64,000 bases of DNA, taken from positions 124,001-188,000 of the forward strand of contig CAXTUB010000001.1 in assembly GCA_964247385.1 (NCBI GenBank), written 5' to 3'. Position 1 is the first letter of the stretch, and every line of letters begins with the position of its first letter. The translations under genes and the position numbers were made by a program. The notes beneath the pieces are model-generated. The model had not been told where the DNA came from and did not search any database. It was given only the letters and a program-made list of their open reading frames with translations. This document shows, piece by piece, positions 35,137 through 45,122 of this stretch. The DNA is from TMP-86 sp964247385 (GTDB lineage Bacteria > Pseudomonadota > Gammaproteobacteria > Steroidobacterales > Steroidobacteraceae).

Positions 35137-35973
35137 ATGTCCGAGCAGTTCTGGGTCGACATCGGTGTCAATCTTGCGCACGCGAGCTTCGACAACGATC
35201 GAAGCGCCGTAGTCGAGGCAGCGCAGAACGCGGGCGTCGGTGTGCAAATCATCACGGGCGTGGATGTTGCGAGCTCGACTCGCGCGCTGGAGCTGGCGGC
35301 TCAGTGGCCCGGAGTCTCTTTCGCAACGGTGGGCATGCATCCGCATCACGCCGACTCGATGAGCGCCGTGGCATGCACTGCATTGCGAACCGCTTTGAGG
35401 CAGCCCCTGGCGGTCGCCGTCGGCGAATGCGGACTCGATTATTTTCGTGATTTTTCACAGCGCGATGCGCAGCGCCGCGCATTCGAGGCGCAACTGGAAC
35501 TGGCGCTCGAATGCGGCAAGCCCGTGTTTCTGCATCAACGCGAGGCGCATGAGGATTTCCTCGCGATTCTCAAGGCGCACTCGATGAGCTGGCCGCGGGC
35601 CGTCGCGCACTGTTTCACAGGCGGAATCGAAGAGCTCGAAGATTATTTATCGCTCGGCTTGTCCATCGGAGTCACCGGTTGGCTCAGCGATGAGCGGCGC
35701 GGTGCAGCGCTGGCTGCGGCGGTACCGCATATTCCCAGCGACCGGCTCATGCTGGAGACGGATGCCCCGTATCTCCTGCCGCGCGACCTCAGGCCGCAAC
35801 CCAGGACACGGCGCAACGAGCCAAAATTTCTGCCGCACATTGCCCGCGCGGTTGCCCGGGTGCGCGGCGTGGAAGTCGCCGAGCTCGCGCGCGAGACGAG
35901 CGCGAACGCGCTGAGATTCTTTTCGCTCGAGTCACATGTTGGTGAAAGCGTGCGGGCTCGGCTTCAGCTGTGA
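35137..35973 (+). CDS. tatD: TatD-family metal-dependent hydrolase (DNase)
   Basis: A 278-aa TIM-barrel enzyme with nuclease activity in E. coli TatD. It starts with VDIGVNLAH, where most paralogues (YcfH, YjjV) have DxHxH, so it is the TatD type proper. Metal ligands fall in VGECGLDYFRD (Glu), FLHQREAHEDF (His), AHCFTGG (His) and LETDAPYLLPRDL (Asp). Its 3' end overlaps the convergent NERD gene by 42 nt. Confidence 0.93.
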   Translation: MSEQFWVDIGVNLAHASFDNDRSAVVEAAQNAGVGVQIITGVDVASSTRALELAAQWPGVSFATVGMHPHHADSMSAVACTALRTALRQPLAVAVGECGLDYFRDFSQRDAQRRAFEAQLELALECGKPVFLHQREAHEDFLAILKAHSMSWPRAVAHCFTGGIEELEDYLSLGLSIGVTGWLSDERRGAALAAAVPHIPSDRLMLETDAPYLLPRDLRPQPRTRRNEPKFLPHIARAVARVRGVEVAELARETSANALRFFSLESHVGESVRARLQL

Positions 35974-36531
35974 GAGCAAACGCTGCCAGGCAGCCTCGAG
36001 ACCCGCAAACTGCGGCGCGGTGCGATTGCCGCGGTTGACGACCGGAAATTCCACCTCCAAATCGCCGAGCATCAACACCCATTTGGGAACGCCCTTGGTG
36101 AATTTTCCAATATTGGAAAACAGCAAGCGGCCCTCGACCGGCACATCGCCCGCGAGCTGCTTCACCGCGGCGACCCGGTCGTAAAGCGCCGGTTGGGGAT
36201 TGTCAAACGTGAAGCGCCGCTTGCGCGACATCACGGTCCATTCGGTCATTTGATCCCCGCCGAAGATCACGCCCGAGACGCTGCGCGTGTCGAGCACCAG
36301 AATTCCGCGCGAGGTCATGAGCAAGTGATCGACGTGAAAAAAACCTCCCATGCCATCGGGGACCAAAACCGCGTGCGCGGCTTCATATGCGACGCGCTCT
36401 AGGCGAGCAAGCAATGCCTTTCGCCGCGTTCGGCGCTGCCACCAGCGCACCGAAAGGTACGATGCGCCGAATACAGCCGCCACGACCGCGATAAATCCCG
36501 CGATACGAATTTCGACGAGGTAATCGCTCAT
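35932..36531 (-). CDS. Membrane-anchored NERD-domain protein
   Basis: A 199-aa protein with an N-terminal transmembrane helix (about residues 11-30), a basic linker, and a NERD (nuclease-related) domain containing HVDHLLMTSRGILVLDTRSVSGVIFGG, the family's core with the conserved Asp. NERD domains resemble restriction-type nucleases, but activity is unproven for most. Its ATG overlaps the thrC stop by 4 nt, so it appears to be the last gene of the threonine operon. The C-terminus overlaps tatD on the other strand. Confidence 0.85.
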   Translation of the reverse strand: MSDYLVEIRIAGFIAVVAAVFGASYLSVRWWQRRTRRKALLARLERVAYEAAHAVLVPDGMGGFFHVDHLLMTSRGILVLDTRSVSGVIFGGDQMTEWTVMSRKRRFTFDNPQPALYDRVAAVKQLAGDVPVEGRLLFSNIGKFTKGVPKWVLMLGDLEVEFPVVNRGNRTAPQFAGLEAAWQRLLSQLKPSPHAFTNM

Positions 36532-37832
36532 GCGGCCATCGCCCTCAATTCATCGCGCAGCGCGGAGACGCACGGCTCGACTTCCGTGAAATGCGTGCTG
36601 CGCTGGAACAGCGCACGCAAGCTGGATGGCACCTCGACTTGGCGGCCGATCAACGGCTCGACGATGCTTTCAAATTTGGCGGGATGAGCCGTAGCGACGA
36701 TGACCCATGGCCTTGCGCGCTCGGCGTCGGACAAGCGTGCGTACACTTCGGCGGCCGTTGCGCTATGCGGGCACCAGATCCGGCCGAAACGCTCGAAGTC
36801 CTCACGAATGCGCGCTCGGATCGCCGCGTCATCGATGCTTTGTGCCGAGACCTCATCGCGCAGCTGCGCCCACGGAAACAGCCGCTGCAGCCGCTCCATA
36901 TTGCTCGGGTTGCCGACGTCCATGGCGGAAGCGAGCGTAGCCACACTCGGCCGCGGCCGCCAATCTCCGCCGCGAAGGTAGTCTGGCACCGTAACGTTTG
37001 CATTGTGCGCAAGCACGATGCGGCCGATGGGAAAGCCCATGAGCCGCGCAGCGATGGCGGCGGTGGCATTGCCCAGGTTTCCCGATGGCACGATGTAAGA
37101 GACTGGCTCGCGCATGCGCCTGGAGATCTCCAGGCTCGACGCGGCGTAATACACGATTTGCGGTAAGAGCCTGCCGATGTTGATGCTGTTGGCCGAGCTC
37201 AAGTCGTGCTCGCGCCTCAATTGGGCATCGTTGAACGCCTCTTTGACCATCCGCTGGCAGTCATCGAAGCTACCGCGAACACGCAGTGCAGCGACGTTTC
37301 CGCCCCAGCAGGTCAGCTGCCGCTCTTGACGCGAGCTGACCTGACCGCGCGGATAGAGAATCACCACGCGCGCCCAGACGCGCCCATGGAACGCCGCGGC
37401 CACTGCGCCGCCCGTATCGCCCGAAGTGGCGACCAAAATAGTCATGGGCCGAGGCGCCGAGCGGCGAATTCGCTGCAAACATCCCGACAAAAAACGCGCG
37501 CCGAAATCCTTGAAGGCTGCGGTGGGGCCTGCGAATAGCTCGAGCACAAACGCAGGCGCCGCACCCAAGGTGAGGACCGGCGCCGAAAAATTCAGGGCCT
37601 CGGCGCAAATCGCCGGCAGCTCGGAAGCGAGTGCGTCGCGTTCGAAGAATTCCTGCAGCACGTTTGCGCCAACGTCGGCAAGCGCTTGCGGATCGATGAT
37701 GGGTGACTGCGCCGGCTGCGGCCAACGGGATGGCAGGTAGAGTCCGCCATCCGGCGCCAAACCGGCGGCGATGGCAGTGCTTGCCGGGACGCCCGTTTGC
37801 GCCGCGCGCGTGCTGCAAAATTCAATAGCCAC
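36528..37832 (-). CDS. thrC: Threonine synthase
   Basis: PLP enzyme (434 aa) converting O-phosphohomoserine to threonine. The PLP lysine is in PTAAFKDFGARFL; the phosphate-binding loop is SGDTGGAVAAAF. The E. coli-type N-terminus (STRAAQTGVPASTAIAAGLAPDGGLYLP) and the SGNLGNATAAIAA segment fit the family. It lies 29 nt after thrB and overlaps the NERD gene by 4 nt. Confidence 0.96.
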   Translation of the reverse strand: MAIEFCSTRAAQTGVPASTAIAAGLAPDGGLYLPSRWPQPAQSPIIDPQALADVGANVLQEFFERDALASELPAICAEALNFSAPVLTLGAAPAFVLELFAGPTAAFKDFGARFLSGCLQRIRRSAPRPMTILVATSGDTGGAVAAAFHGRVWARVVILYPRGQVSSRQERQLTCWGGNVAALRVRGSFDDCQRMVKEAFNDAQLRREHDLSSANSINIGRLLPQIVYYAASSLEISRRMREPVSYIVPSGNLGNATAAIAARLMGFPIGRIVLAHNANVTVPDYLRGGDWRPRPSVATLASAMDVGNPSNMERLQRLFPWAQLRDEVSAQSIDDAAIRARIREDFERFGRIWCPHSATAAEVYARLSDAERARPWVIVATAHPAKFESIVEPLIGRQVEVPSSLRALFQRSTHFTEVEPCVSALRDELRAMAA

Positions 37833-37861
37833 GGGTCGCCTGGCGAGCTTCTAAGCGCCGC

Positions 37862-38794
37862 TCATGCGGCAACGACGCGAGCGCCGAAATTCTCGATACT
37901 GCACACCCAATGATCGGTTTCGAGCCCATGCTTTCCGAATCCGGCCACCATGGCGCCGCGCACCGCCTCCGCGTACTGCACCTCGACCCAGGCAAACACC
38001 GTGGGTCCTGCGCCCGATATGGAGCAACCGATGGCGCCTGCCGACATCGCACCGCGCTTGACATCTGCGAACCCCGGAATGAGAGACTGACGCTGCGGCT
38101 CGATGATCACATCGTTGAAGGAATCACGCAGCATGTCGAGGTCGTTCGAGTAGCAGCCGCTGATGAATCCGGCCAGGTTCGCGCTTTGCCAAACAAAATC
38201 CGAGCGTGAAATATCGCTCTTCAACACGGCACGCGCCTCGCGAGTTCCAAGATACATATGGGGATGCACCGTCACACAACGAAGCGATGCAGGCACGGGA
38301 ATGGACTTGACGCGAGGATGATCGATGCCGACCGTCAACGTGAGGCCGCCGAACAGACACGGAGCGATGTTATCGACATGCAGCGACCCACTCGCGACAA
38401 TCTCGCCCTGCATCGCGAACTTCAGTAGCTTGAGCCGCGGAACCGGGTCTTCGAGCACGGCATTGGCCGCCACGACGGCAGCGACGGCCGAGGCTGCCGA
38501 ACCGCCCAGCCCCGAACCCAGCGGAATGCCCTTCTCGATCTCCAGCTCAAATCCAAATCCTGGCCGCAATTCTTGATGCATGGCCTGCACGGCGCGTCCG
38601 GCGGTATTGAGGGCGGGATCGAACGGCAAGTCGCCCGCAACTCCGCGCACCGCGGCGATGCGTACCTCGGAGCGCTCGATTCGCCGCACGCGGACGCGGT
38701 CTCCCAGCGCATCGACGGTGTGCCCCAAGATGTCGAATCCGATACCGACATTGGCGACGGTGGCCGGCGCGAAGGCCGTGACATCACTCAGCAT
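37862..38794 (-). CDS. thrB: Homoserine kinase (GHMP type)
   Basis: Phosphorylates homoserine (310 aa). The GHMP ATP-binding motif IPLGSGLGGSAASAVAAV lies near residues 90-107; the N-terminal SDVTAFAPATVANVGIGFD matches ThrB. The C-terminal GCSISGAGPTVFAW is motif 3. The frame is open upstream; ATG 38794 gives the family N-terminus. Genes on both sides are thrA (40 nt upstream) and thrC, in pathway order. Confidence 0.96.
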   Translation of the reverse strand: MLSDVTAFAPATVANVGIGFDILGHTVDALGDRVRVRRIERSEVRIAAVRGVAGDLPFDPALNTAGRAVQAMHQELRPGFGFELEIEKGIPLGSGLGGSAASAVAAVVAANAVLEDPVPRLKLLKFAMQGEIVASGSLHVDNIAPCLFGGLTLTVGIDHPRVKSIPVPASLRCVTVHPHMYLGTREARAVLKSDISRSDFVWQSANLAGFISGCYSNDLDMLRDSFNDVIIEPQRQSLIPGFADVKRGAMSAGAIGCSISGAGPTVFAWVEVQYAEAVRGAMVAGFGKHGLETDHWVCSIENFGARVVAA

Positions 38795-38834
38795 GACTCG
38801 CCTTCCAGATTGCGCGAAACAGGAGGCATGGCAC

Positions 38835-41306
38835 TCATAACTGCGCGCCCAAATACGCCGAGAGCCGCAGCAAATCGGCAAACACGCCGCCCGCCGTCAC
38901 GGCGGGACCGGCCCCGGGACCTTGAACGATCAGCGGATTGTCGCAGTAACGGCGCGTGGCGAATCGCACCACGTTGTCGGTGAGAGCGATGTTGGCGAAT
39001 GCATGGCGAGCCTCCATGCGCTCCAAGGCGACGCTCGCATGTCCGGCCGCCGTCAGCCTGCCGACGTAACGCAATACTTGAGAGCTGGCGCGCGCCGAAT
39101 GCAGCAGCTCCTTCATGTGCGCATCGGACTCAGGCAGCCTGCGCATGAACTCTTCGGCGTCGCACTTCTCGAGATCCTTGGGAACCAGGCCCTCGACTTG
39201 AACGTCGGAGAGTTCGAGTTGCAGGCCCATCTCACGGCCCAAAATGATGAGCTTGCGCGCCACGTCCTGGCCCGACAAATCATCGCGCGGATCGGGCTCC
39301 GTGTAGCCCTTGTCGCGCGCGGCGCGCACGATGACGGAAAACGGCTGCGAGCCGTCATACACGTTGAACAAATAGGCGAGCGTTCCCGAGAAGATGCCTT
39401 CGATGCTCTGGATCTCATCCCCAGTATCGCGCAAATCACGCAAGGTCTGAATGACGGGCAGCCCCGCGCCGACGGTCGTCTCATACAAGTAATGAGTGCC
39501 CGCCGCGCGGCGCGCCGCGTGCACGGCGCGGTAGTACGGAAGCGGACCGCTATTGGCTTTCTTGTTCGGCGTGATGACGTGAATGCCGCGCGCGAGCCAG
39601 TCGCGGTAGTGTTGCGCCACCTCATCGCTCGAGGAGCAGTCGATGATGACGGCGTGCGGAATGAAGTCGGCTTGCACGTGCGCGGCGAAGGCCTCGAGAT
39701 CGCGCGCTTGCGCAGCACCCTGCCAACGCTCTTTCCAGTCAACGAGCGGAATCAATTGCGCATCGAGCAGCATGCGCTTCGAGCCGGCCAACGCCCGAAT
39801 GCGAAGATCCACATTGGATTCCCTGCGCAGCCGGTCCACTTGCGATGCGAGCTGAGTCAACAGCTCGCCCCCCACGGTGCCCGGGCCGATGAGACCGATG
39901 GACAGCGTATTGGGTGATAAATAGAAACTTGCGTGCACGGCGCGCAGCGCCTTTGCCGCGCTCTTGCCGTCGACCACGACGGAGATGTTCCGCTCGGAGG
40001 CGCCCTGAGCGATGGCGCGAACGTTCACTCCCGCATCGCCCAACGCGTGAAAAACCTTCGCCGCGACACCGTGCGCACCCGCCATGCCGTCACCCACGAC
40101 CGCCAGGATGGACAGGCTTGCATCCACCTCGACGCTTTGAATCTGTCCATCCCGCAATTCGCTGTCGAATGCTTTGCGCACCGCCGCCTCTGCGCTCGCA
40201 GACTGCGACTCGGGAACGGCGAAGCAGATGGAGTGCTCGGAGCTGCCCTGCGAAATCAAAATGACCGAGATGCCCGCATCGCGCAGCGCACCGAACAGCC
40301 GCTGCGCCGTGCCGGGCACACCGATCATTCCCGCGCCTTCGAGATTGACGAGCGCTACCGGATCAATGCTCGTAATGCCTTTGACCTTGAGCTTGGATTG
40401 CGGATGAGCGCAGATCAGCGTGCCGGCGCGCTCGGGCGCGAAGGTGTTGCGAATCCAAATCGGAATGTGGCGCTCCACTGCGGGCGCCATGGTCTGCGGA
40501 TGAATCACCTTGGCGCCGAAGTATGCGAGCTCCATGGCCTCGTTATAGGACAGCTCGTCGATGATCTGCGCGTTCGGCACCAGACGCGGATCGGCCGAAA
40601 GCACGCCGTCGACATCGGTCCAGATATGAATTTCTTTCGCCTCCAGCAAGGCGCCGAAAATCGAGCCGGAGAAGTCGCTTCCGTTGCGCCCCAAGGTGGT
40701 CTGAACGCCGGCCGGCGTTGTCGCGATAAAACCCGTGATGACGGCCCTTCCGCGAAAATCAGCGGGCACGGCGGATGCGAGATTTGCCGCGCTCGCCTCC
40801 CACTGCACGGCAGGGCCCAACGGCCCCCACTCGACCACGATGACGCGGCGCGCATCCACCCAAAGCACTTCGCCGGAGGTTTTTCCGCGTTCGCGCAAGT
40901 AGGCGCAAAACAGCCGCGTGGACCAGATCTCGCCGAACCCCGCGATGTGGTCGCGCACGGTATCGGGCGTTGAGCGAATCAAGCCGACCGTGCGCAACAG
41001 CCCAGCGATGTCTTGAACATCGCGGCTCAAATCTTGCGCATACGCCGCTTGCGCCGTGGCGGACAACAGAGCGGCCGCGATTTTTGTATGCTTGCGCTCG
41101 AGCTCACTGAGCGCGTTGTGATCATCGCCGCCGCGCTGCGCAGTCTGCACCAACTCGAGCAAAGCATCGGTTACGCCGCGGCATGCGGAAAGGACCACGG
41201 CTTCGCGCTCGTGCGGCGAGGATTCCACGATGCGGGCGACGCGCTCGAAGCATTGCGCATCGGCCACGCTCGAGCCGCCGAACTTATGTGCGATCCACTG
41301 TTGCAT
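38835..41306 (-). CDS. thrA: Bifunctional aspartokinase / homoserine dehydrogenase I
   Basis: An 823-aa fusion catalysing the first and third steps from aspartate to homoserine. Aspartokinase: HKFGGSSVADAQCFERVA and TTLGRNGSDFSGSIFGALLEA, followed by two ACT-like regulatory units (VNLEGAGMIGVPGTAQRLF, ILAVVGDGMAGAHGVAAKVF). Homoserine dehydrogenase: IGLIGPGTVGGELL (NAD(P) site), NKKANSGP, YETTVGAGLPVIQTL and GIFSGTLAYLFN. The ATG was chosen for the family N-terminus. The gap to ygiQ is only 46 nt, and no Thr/Ile-rich leader peptide is visible, so enteric-type attenuation is unlikely. Confidence 0.96.
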   Translation of the reverse strand: MQQWIAHKFGGSSVADAQCFERVARIVESSPHEREAVVLSACRGVTDALLELVQTAQRGGDDHNALSELERKHTKIAAALLSATAQAAYAQDLSRDVQDIAGLLRTVGLIRSTPDTVRDHIAGFGEIWSTRLFCAYLRERGKTSGEVLWVDARRVIVVEWGPLGPAVQWEASAANLASAVPADFRGRAVITGFIATTPAGVQTTLGRNGSDFSGSIFGALLEAKEIHIWTDVDGVLSADPRLVPNAQIIDELSYNEAMELAYFGAKVIHPQTMAPAVERHIPIWIRNTFAPERAGTLICAHPQSKLKVKGITSIDPVALVNLEGAGMIGVPGTAQRLFGALRDAGISVILISQGSSEHSICFAVPESQSASAEAAVRKAFDSELRDGQIQSVEVDASLSILAVVGDGMAGAHGVAAKVFHALGDAGVNVRAIAQGASERNISVVVDGKSAAKALRAVHASFYLSPNTLSIGLIGPGTVGGELLTQLASQVDRLRRESNVDLRIRALAGSKRMLLDAQLIPLVDWKERWQGAAQARDLEAFAAHVQADFIPHAVIIDCSSSDEVAQHYRDWLARGIHVITPNKKANSGPLPYYRAVHAARRAAGTHYLYETTVGAGLPVIQTLRDLRDTGDEIQSIEGIFSGTLAYLFNVYDGSQPFSVIVRAARDKGYTEPDPRDDLSGQDVARKLIILGREMGLQLELSDVQVEGLVPKDLEKCDAEEFMRRLPESDAHMKELLHSARASSQVLRYVGRLTAAGHASVALERMEARHAFANIALTDNVVRFATRRYCDNPLIVQGPGAGPAVTAGGVFADLLRLSAYLGAQL

Positions 41307-41352
41307 TGAGACGCGCGCGAAAACCGCGCACTCTACCGGCCACAGCAAGTCA

Positions 41353-43470
41353 CTAGCAAGGGCTCTGCAGTCGCTTGCCCCGTCGCCAGCGGTTTGCCGT
41401 CGGCAATCCAGTATGCTGAGTGGAGAATGCCTTGCCGCGCGAATGCGCGCCCGCGGAGCGCAGGGGTTGATACGCCGGCACCAGATGACGCTTGCCATTG
41501 CCGATCAAATCCGTGCGCCCCATGCGGCGCAACGCATCGCGCAGCACGGGCCAGTTTTCAGGATCGTGGTAGCGCAAAAAGGCCTTGTGCAGGCGCCGTG
41601 CTCGCGGGCTTTTAGGAACCACGACCGTCTCGCTGCTGCGGGTCACTCGCCGCAAGGGGTTCTTGCCGCTGTGATACATGGCGGTCGCACTCGCCATCGG
41701 CGAGGGTAGAAAAGCTTGCACTTGATCGGCGCGGTAGTCATTGCGTTTGAGCCACACCGCAAGCTCCAACATGTCGCGGTCGGTAGTGCCCGGGTGCGCG
41801 GCAATGAAGTACGGAATGAGATATTGCTCTTTACCTGCGGCGCGCGAAAAGCGCTCGAACAATTCTTTGAAGCGTGCGTAGGCGCCGATGCCAGGCTTCA
41901 TCATTTTGGACAGAGGCCCCTCGGCGATGGCTTCGGGCGCAATCTTCAAATAACCCCCGGTATGGTGCGTGACCAACTCTTTCACATAGTTTGGAGACTC
42001 GACCGCCAGGTCGTAGCGAACGCCCGATGCAATCAGCACCTTCTTGACGCCCGGCACGGCGCGCGACTTTTGGTACAGCCCGATGAGAGCGGAATGATCG
42101 GTGTTCAGGTTGGCACAGATCCCGGGGTATACGCACGAGGGCCGGCGGCATGCGGATTCGATCTCGCGGCTCTTGCAGCCCAGCCGGTACATATTGGCAG
42201 TCGGTCCGCCCAAATCCGAAATGACGCCGGTGAATCCAGGCACTTGATCGCGAATGGAAGCGATTTCCCGCAGCACCGACGACTCCGAGCGGCTTTGAAT
42301 GATGCGGCCTTCGTGCTCGGTGATGGAACAAAACGTGCACCCGCCAAAACAGCCGCGCTGAATGGCGATCGAGAACCGGATCATGTGATAGGCAGGAATG
42401 CGTGAGCTGCCGTAACGTGGGTGCGGCCGACGCGCATAGGGCAGCTCATACAGATGATCCATCTCGGGCGTGGTGAGAGGAATCGGCGGCGGGTTCAGCC
42501 AAACGTCGTGCAAGCCATGCCGTTGGACCAGAGCCCGCGCATTGCCGGGATTCGATTCCAAATGCAAGACGCGCGAGGCGTGCGCGTACAGCACCGCGTC
42601 GCGGGCCACCTCTTCGAACGCAGGCAGGCGAATGACGCTGCGCGCGCGTAGAGCGTTGGGAATGACGCTGCGTGGGGGCGCGGGCGAGGCGCGCAATTCG
42701 TAGGGATTCGGCGGCGCGTCCGCGCGCCCGGGCTCATCCACCGAGGTCGAGTCGATTTCGGCAAAATCCGCATGGGCCTCGCCGCGCACGAACGCGGTGC
42801 CGCGAATATCCCGAATGGCATGAATGGACTCACCTGCATCGAGCCTCGCGGCGATTTCTCCGATGGCGCGCTCGGCATTGCCATACACGAGCAGGTCGGC
42901 GTGCGCATCGATGAGCACCGAACGGCGCACCCGGTCATCCCAATAATCGTAATGTGCGATGCGGCGCAAGCTCGCCTCGATGCCGCCAACGATCACAACG
43001 GCGTGCGCATACGCTTCGCGCAGGCGTTGCGCGTACACGATGACGGAGCGGTCGGGCCGAGACCCGCTTTCTCCGTTGGGGGTATACGCATCATCGCTTC
43101 GTACACGCCGGTCGGCGGTATAGCGATTGACCATGGAATCCATGTTTCCGGCCGTGACGCCGAAGAACAAACGCGGCTCGCCCAATGCTTTGAAATCCAC
43201 GGCGGAACGCCAGTTGGGTTGCGCGATGATGCCGACGCGGAACCCCCGGGCCTCGAGGAACCGGCCGATGAGGGCCATGCCGAACGATGGGTGATCGACA
43301 TACGCATCGCCGGTGACGATGATGATGTCGCATTGAGTCCAGCCGAGCGCGAGCATCTCATCGCGCGAGGTGGGCAGGTAAGGCGCTGCTCGATCTGCGA
43401 GAGCGGGCCGCGCCCTGACTTGGGCGAGCGGCGGCGCATCGAGCGCCGCGCCCGCACCTGCGTTAGCCAA
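41353..43470 (-). CDS. ygiQ: YgiQ-family radical SAM protein
   Basis: A radical SAM enzyme of about 705 aa and unknown substrate. The [4Fe-4S] motif is CFGGCTFCSI, preceded by a B12-binding-like N-terminal domain (DIIIVTGDAYVDHPSFGMALIGRFLE, the UPF0313 signature) and followed by CRRPSCVYPGIC. The best start is a TTG at 43470, overlapping the protease stop by 8 nt; the frame stays open upstream without a better start. It sits between a DegP-type protease and thrA on one strand, probably in a shared transcript. Confidence 0.92.
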   Translation of the reverse strand: MANAGAGAALDAPPLAQVRARPALADRAAPYLPTSRDEMLALGWTQCDIIIVTGDAYVDHPSFGMALIGRFLEARGFRVGIIAQPNWRSAVDFKALGEPRLFFGVTAGNMDSMVNRYTADRRVRSDDAYTPNGESGSRPDRSVIVYAQRLREAYAHAVVIVGGIEASLRRIAHYDYWDDRVRRSVLIDAHADLLVYGNAERAIGEIAARLDAGESIHAIRDIRGTAFVRGEAHADFAEIDSTSVDEPGRADAPPNPYELRASPAPPRSVIPNALRARSVIRLPAFEEVARDAVLYAHASRVLHLESNPGNARALVQRHGLHDVWLNPPPIPLTTPEMDHLYELPYARRPHPRYGSSRIPAYHMIRFSIAIQRGCFGGCTFCSITEHEGRIIQSRSESSVLREIASIRDQVPGFTGVISDLGGPTANMYRLGCKSREIESACRRPSCVYPGICANLNTDHSALIGLYQKSRAVPGVKKVLIASGVRYDLAVESPNYVKELVTHHTGGYLKIAPEAIAEGPLSKMMKPGIGAYARFKELFERFSRAAGKEQYLIPYFIAAHPGTTDRDMLELAVWLKRNDYRADQVQAFLPSPMASATAMYHSGKNPLRRVTRSSETVVVPKSPRARRLHKAFLRYHDPENWPVLRDALRRMGRTDLIGNGKRHLVPAYQPLRSAGAHSRGKAFSTQHTGLPTANRWRRGKRLQSPC

Positions 43471-44938
43471 TGTCGATGGGCACGTAGATCTGCTGATCTT
43501 CGCGCTGAATGAGCAGCGCGACGTTGGCTCCCGCGCGCGAAACCTCACGTTTCAGATCGGGAATGGTGTCCACGTGCGTGCCATTGACCCCGAGAACGAC
43601 ATCACCCGGCTGCACGCCGGCCGCCAGTGCAGGGCCCGTGACGTCTTCGACCAGCAGTTTGCCTTTGGTTGAAAGCTGCTGCTGCTCGTTGGGATTGAGC
43701 GGCCGCAACGACAAGCCGAGCTTGCCGGCATCGCTCTGCGCATCTCGGCGCGCGTTGCGCCCCGCTGGCTCATCTTCCAGCGCCACCGTGCGCACGGGGA
43801 TCTCGTTTTCCTTGCGATCTCTCCAAATGCCGATCCGCGCCTGCGTCCCCGGTGGAAGCGCGGCGATGATGGCGGGCAGATCCGACGAGCGATTGATGCT
43901 CTTGCCGTTCACACTGATGATGACATCGCCCGATTTGAGACCGGCACGCTCGCTCGGACTCTTGGGCTCCACCACGCTCACCAGCGCTCCGCGCGGCGAG
44001 CTCAAGCCGAAGGTTTGTGCGAGCTGTTGATTGACTTCTTGCACCGCGACGCCGATGCGGCTGCGCGAGACCTTGCCGTTGGTGAGAAGCTGTTGCTTCA
44101 CATTGAGCGCAAGATCGATGGGAATGGCAAACGACACGCCCATGAAGCCGCCGGTGCGGCTGTAAATTTGCGAATTGATGCCGACGACCTCGCCGCTGAG
44201 ATTGAAGAGCGGACCGCCGGAATTGCCGGGATTCACCGCCGCGTCAGTTTGAATGAACGGCACGTAATTCTCATCGGGCAGCGTTCGAGACACTGCGCTG
44301 ACCACACCGGCCGTTACGCTATTTTCAAAACCGAATGGCGAACCGATGGCCACCACCCATTGACCCGGCTTCAACAAGGTCGGGTCGCCAAAATGCACGC
44401 TGGGCAAACCGGACGCCGTGATTTTGATGAGAGCCACATCGCTGCGCTTGTCGACCCCGATGACTTTGGCGGTGAACTCGCGTCGGTCCGTGAGCTTGAC
44501 GGTCACCGTCGCGGCATCGGCAACCACGTGCGCGTTGGTGAGCACGTAGCCGTCGCCGCTGACGATGAAGCCCGAACCAATGCCGCGCGGCGGCGGGCTA
44601 TGCTCGGGCGCCGGCGATTGAAAGCGGCGGAAGAATTGCGACAGGGGGTCGTTGTTATCGCCCAGCTCGCCCATGTCGCTCGCTTTCTGCGCCTTGCCGA
44701 CCACGCTGATGTTGACGACGGCCGCGCCATTCTGAGCGACCAGCTGCGAAAAATCCGGCAATCCCGTGACTTGTGCGCGTGCAGCAGGCTTCTCCAAGGG
44801 GGGCTGAGAAGGAGTTGGAATGACCGGACGAGCACGCGCATCCGCAGGCGCAGACTGCGCCGCGGAAGGCTCGCGCAAGACGACGACCATCATCGCGCAG
44901 GCCACCGCAGCCATCGACCAGGTCCGAATATTACCCAT
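43463..44938 (-). CDS. Periplasmic serine protease, DegP/DegQ/MucD family
   Basis: An envelope quality-control protease/chaperone (491 aa). It has a signal peptide, a trypsin-like domain with the triad His (LTNAHVV), Asp (RSDVALIKI) and Ser (NPGNSGGPL), and two PDZ domains (from about GVAVQEVNQQL and KLGLSLRPLNP). The linker before the protease is Pro/Ala-rich. ATG 44938 gives a normal signal peptide; another ATG lies 12 codons upstream (44974). A weak sigma-E-like sequence upstream is not convincing. The next genes, ygiQ and thrABC, follow on the same strand. Confidence 0.95.
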   Translation of the reverse strand: MGNIRTWSMAAVACAMMVVVLREPSAAQSAPADARARPVIPTPSQPPLEKPAARAQVTGLPDFSQLVAQNGAAVVNISVVGKAQKASDMGELGDNNDPLSQFFRRFQSPAPEHSPPPRGIGSGFIVSGDGYVLTNAHVVADAATVTVKLTDRREFTAKVIGVDKRSDVALIKITASGLPSVHFGDPTLLKPGQWVVAIGSPFGFENSVTAGVVSAVSRTLPDENYVPFIQTDAAVNPGNSGGPLFNLSGEVVGINSQIYSRTGGFMGVSFAIPIDLALNVKQQLLTNGKVSRSRIGVAVQEVNQQLAQTFGLSSPRGALVSVVEPKSPSERAGLKSGDVIISVNGKSINRSSDLPAIIAALPPGTQARIGIWRDRKENEIPVRTVALEDEPAGRNARRDAQSDAGKLGLSLRPLNPNEQQQLSTKGKLLVEDVTGPALAAGVQPGDVVLGVNGTHVDTIPDLKREVSRAGANVALLIQREDQQIYVPIDIG

Positions 44939-45122
44939 GATAAAAACCCTTAACTTTTCAATAGTGAAATTCATGACGCGCTAAGACAGCGGGCACGCCG
45001 TCAAGGTTGCACGGACGGAGCGTACGGCGCATTAAATTGACCTCATTTTCGAACCGAGCCCAACCTCGAATTGTGACACCACGAATAGGCGGCCAGGCTT
45101 CAACACGATACGCTTTCGTCCC

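Noticed and set aside
41307..41352. A possible threonine attenuator before thrA
   Set aside because: The gap to ygiQ is only 46 nt, with no leader peptide rich in Thr/Ile codons and no terminator/antiterminator pair.
44975..45060. A sigma-E-like promoter upstream of the DegP-type gene
   Set aside because: A GTCTTA -10-like box is present, but the -35-like sequence matches only about 4 of 7 bases, so it is too weak to claim.
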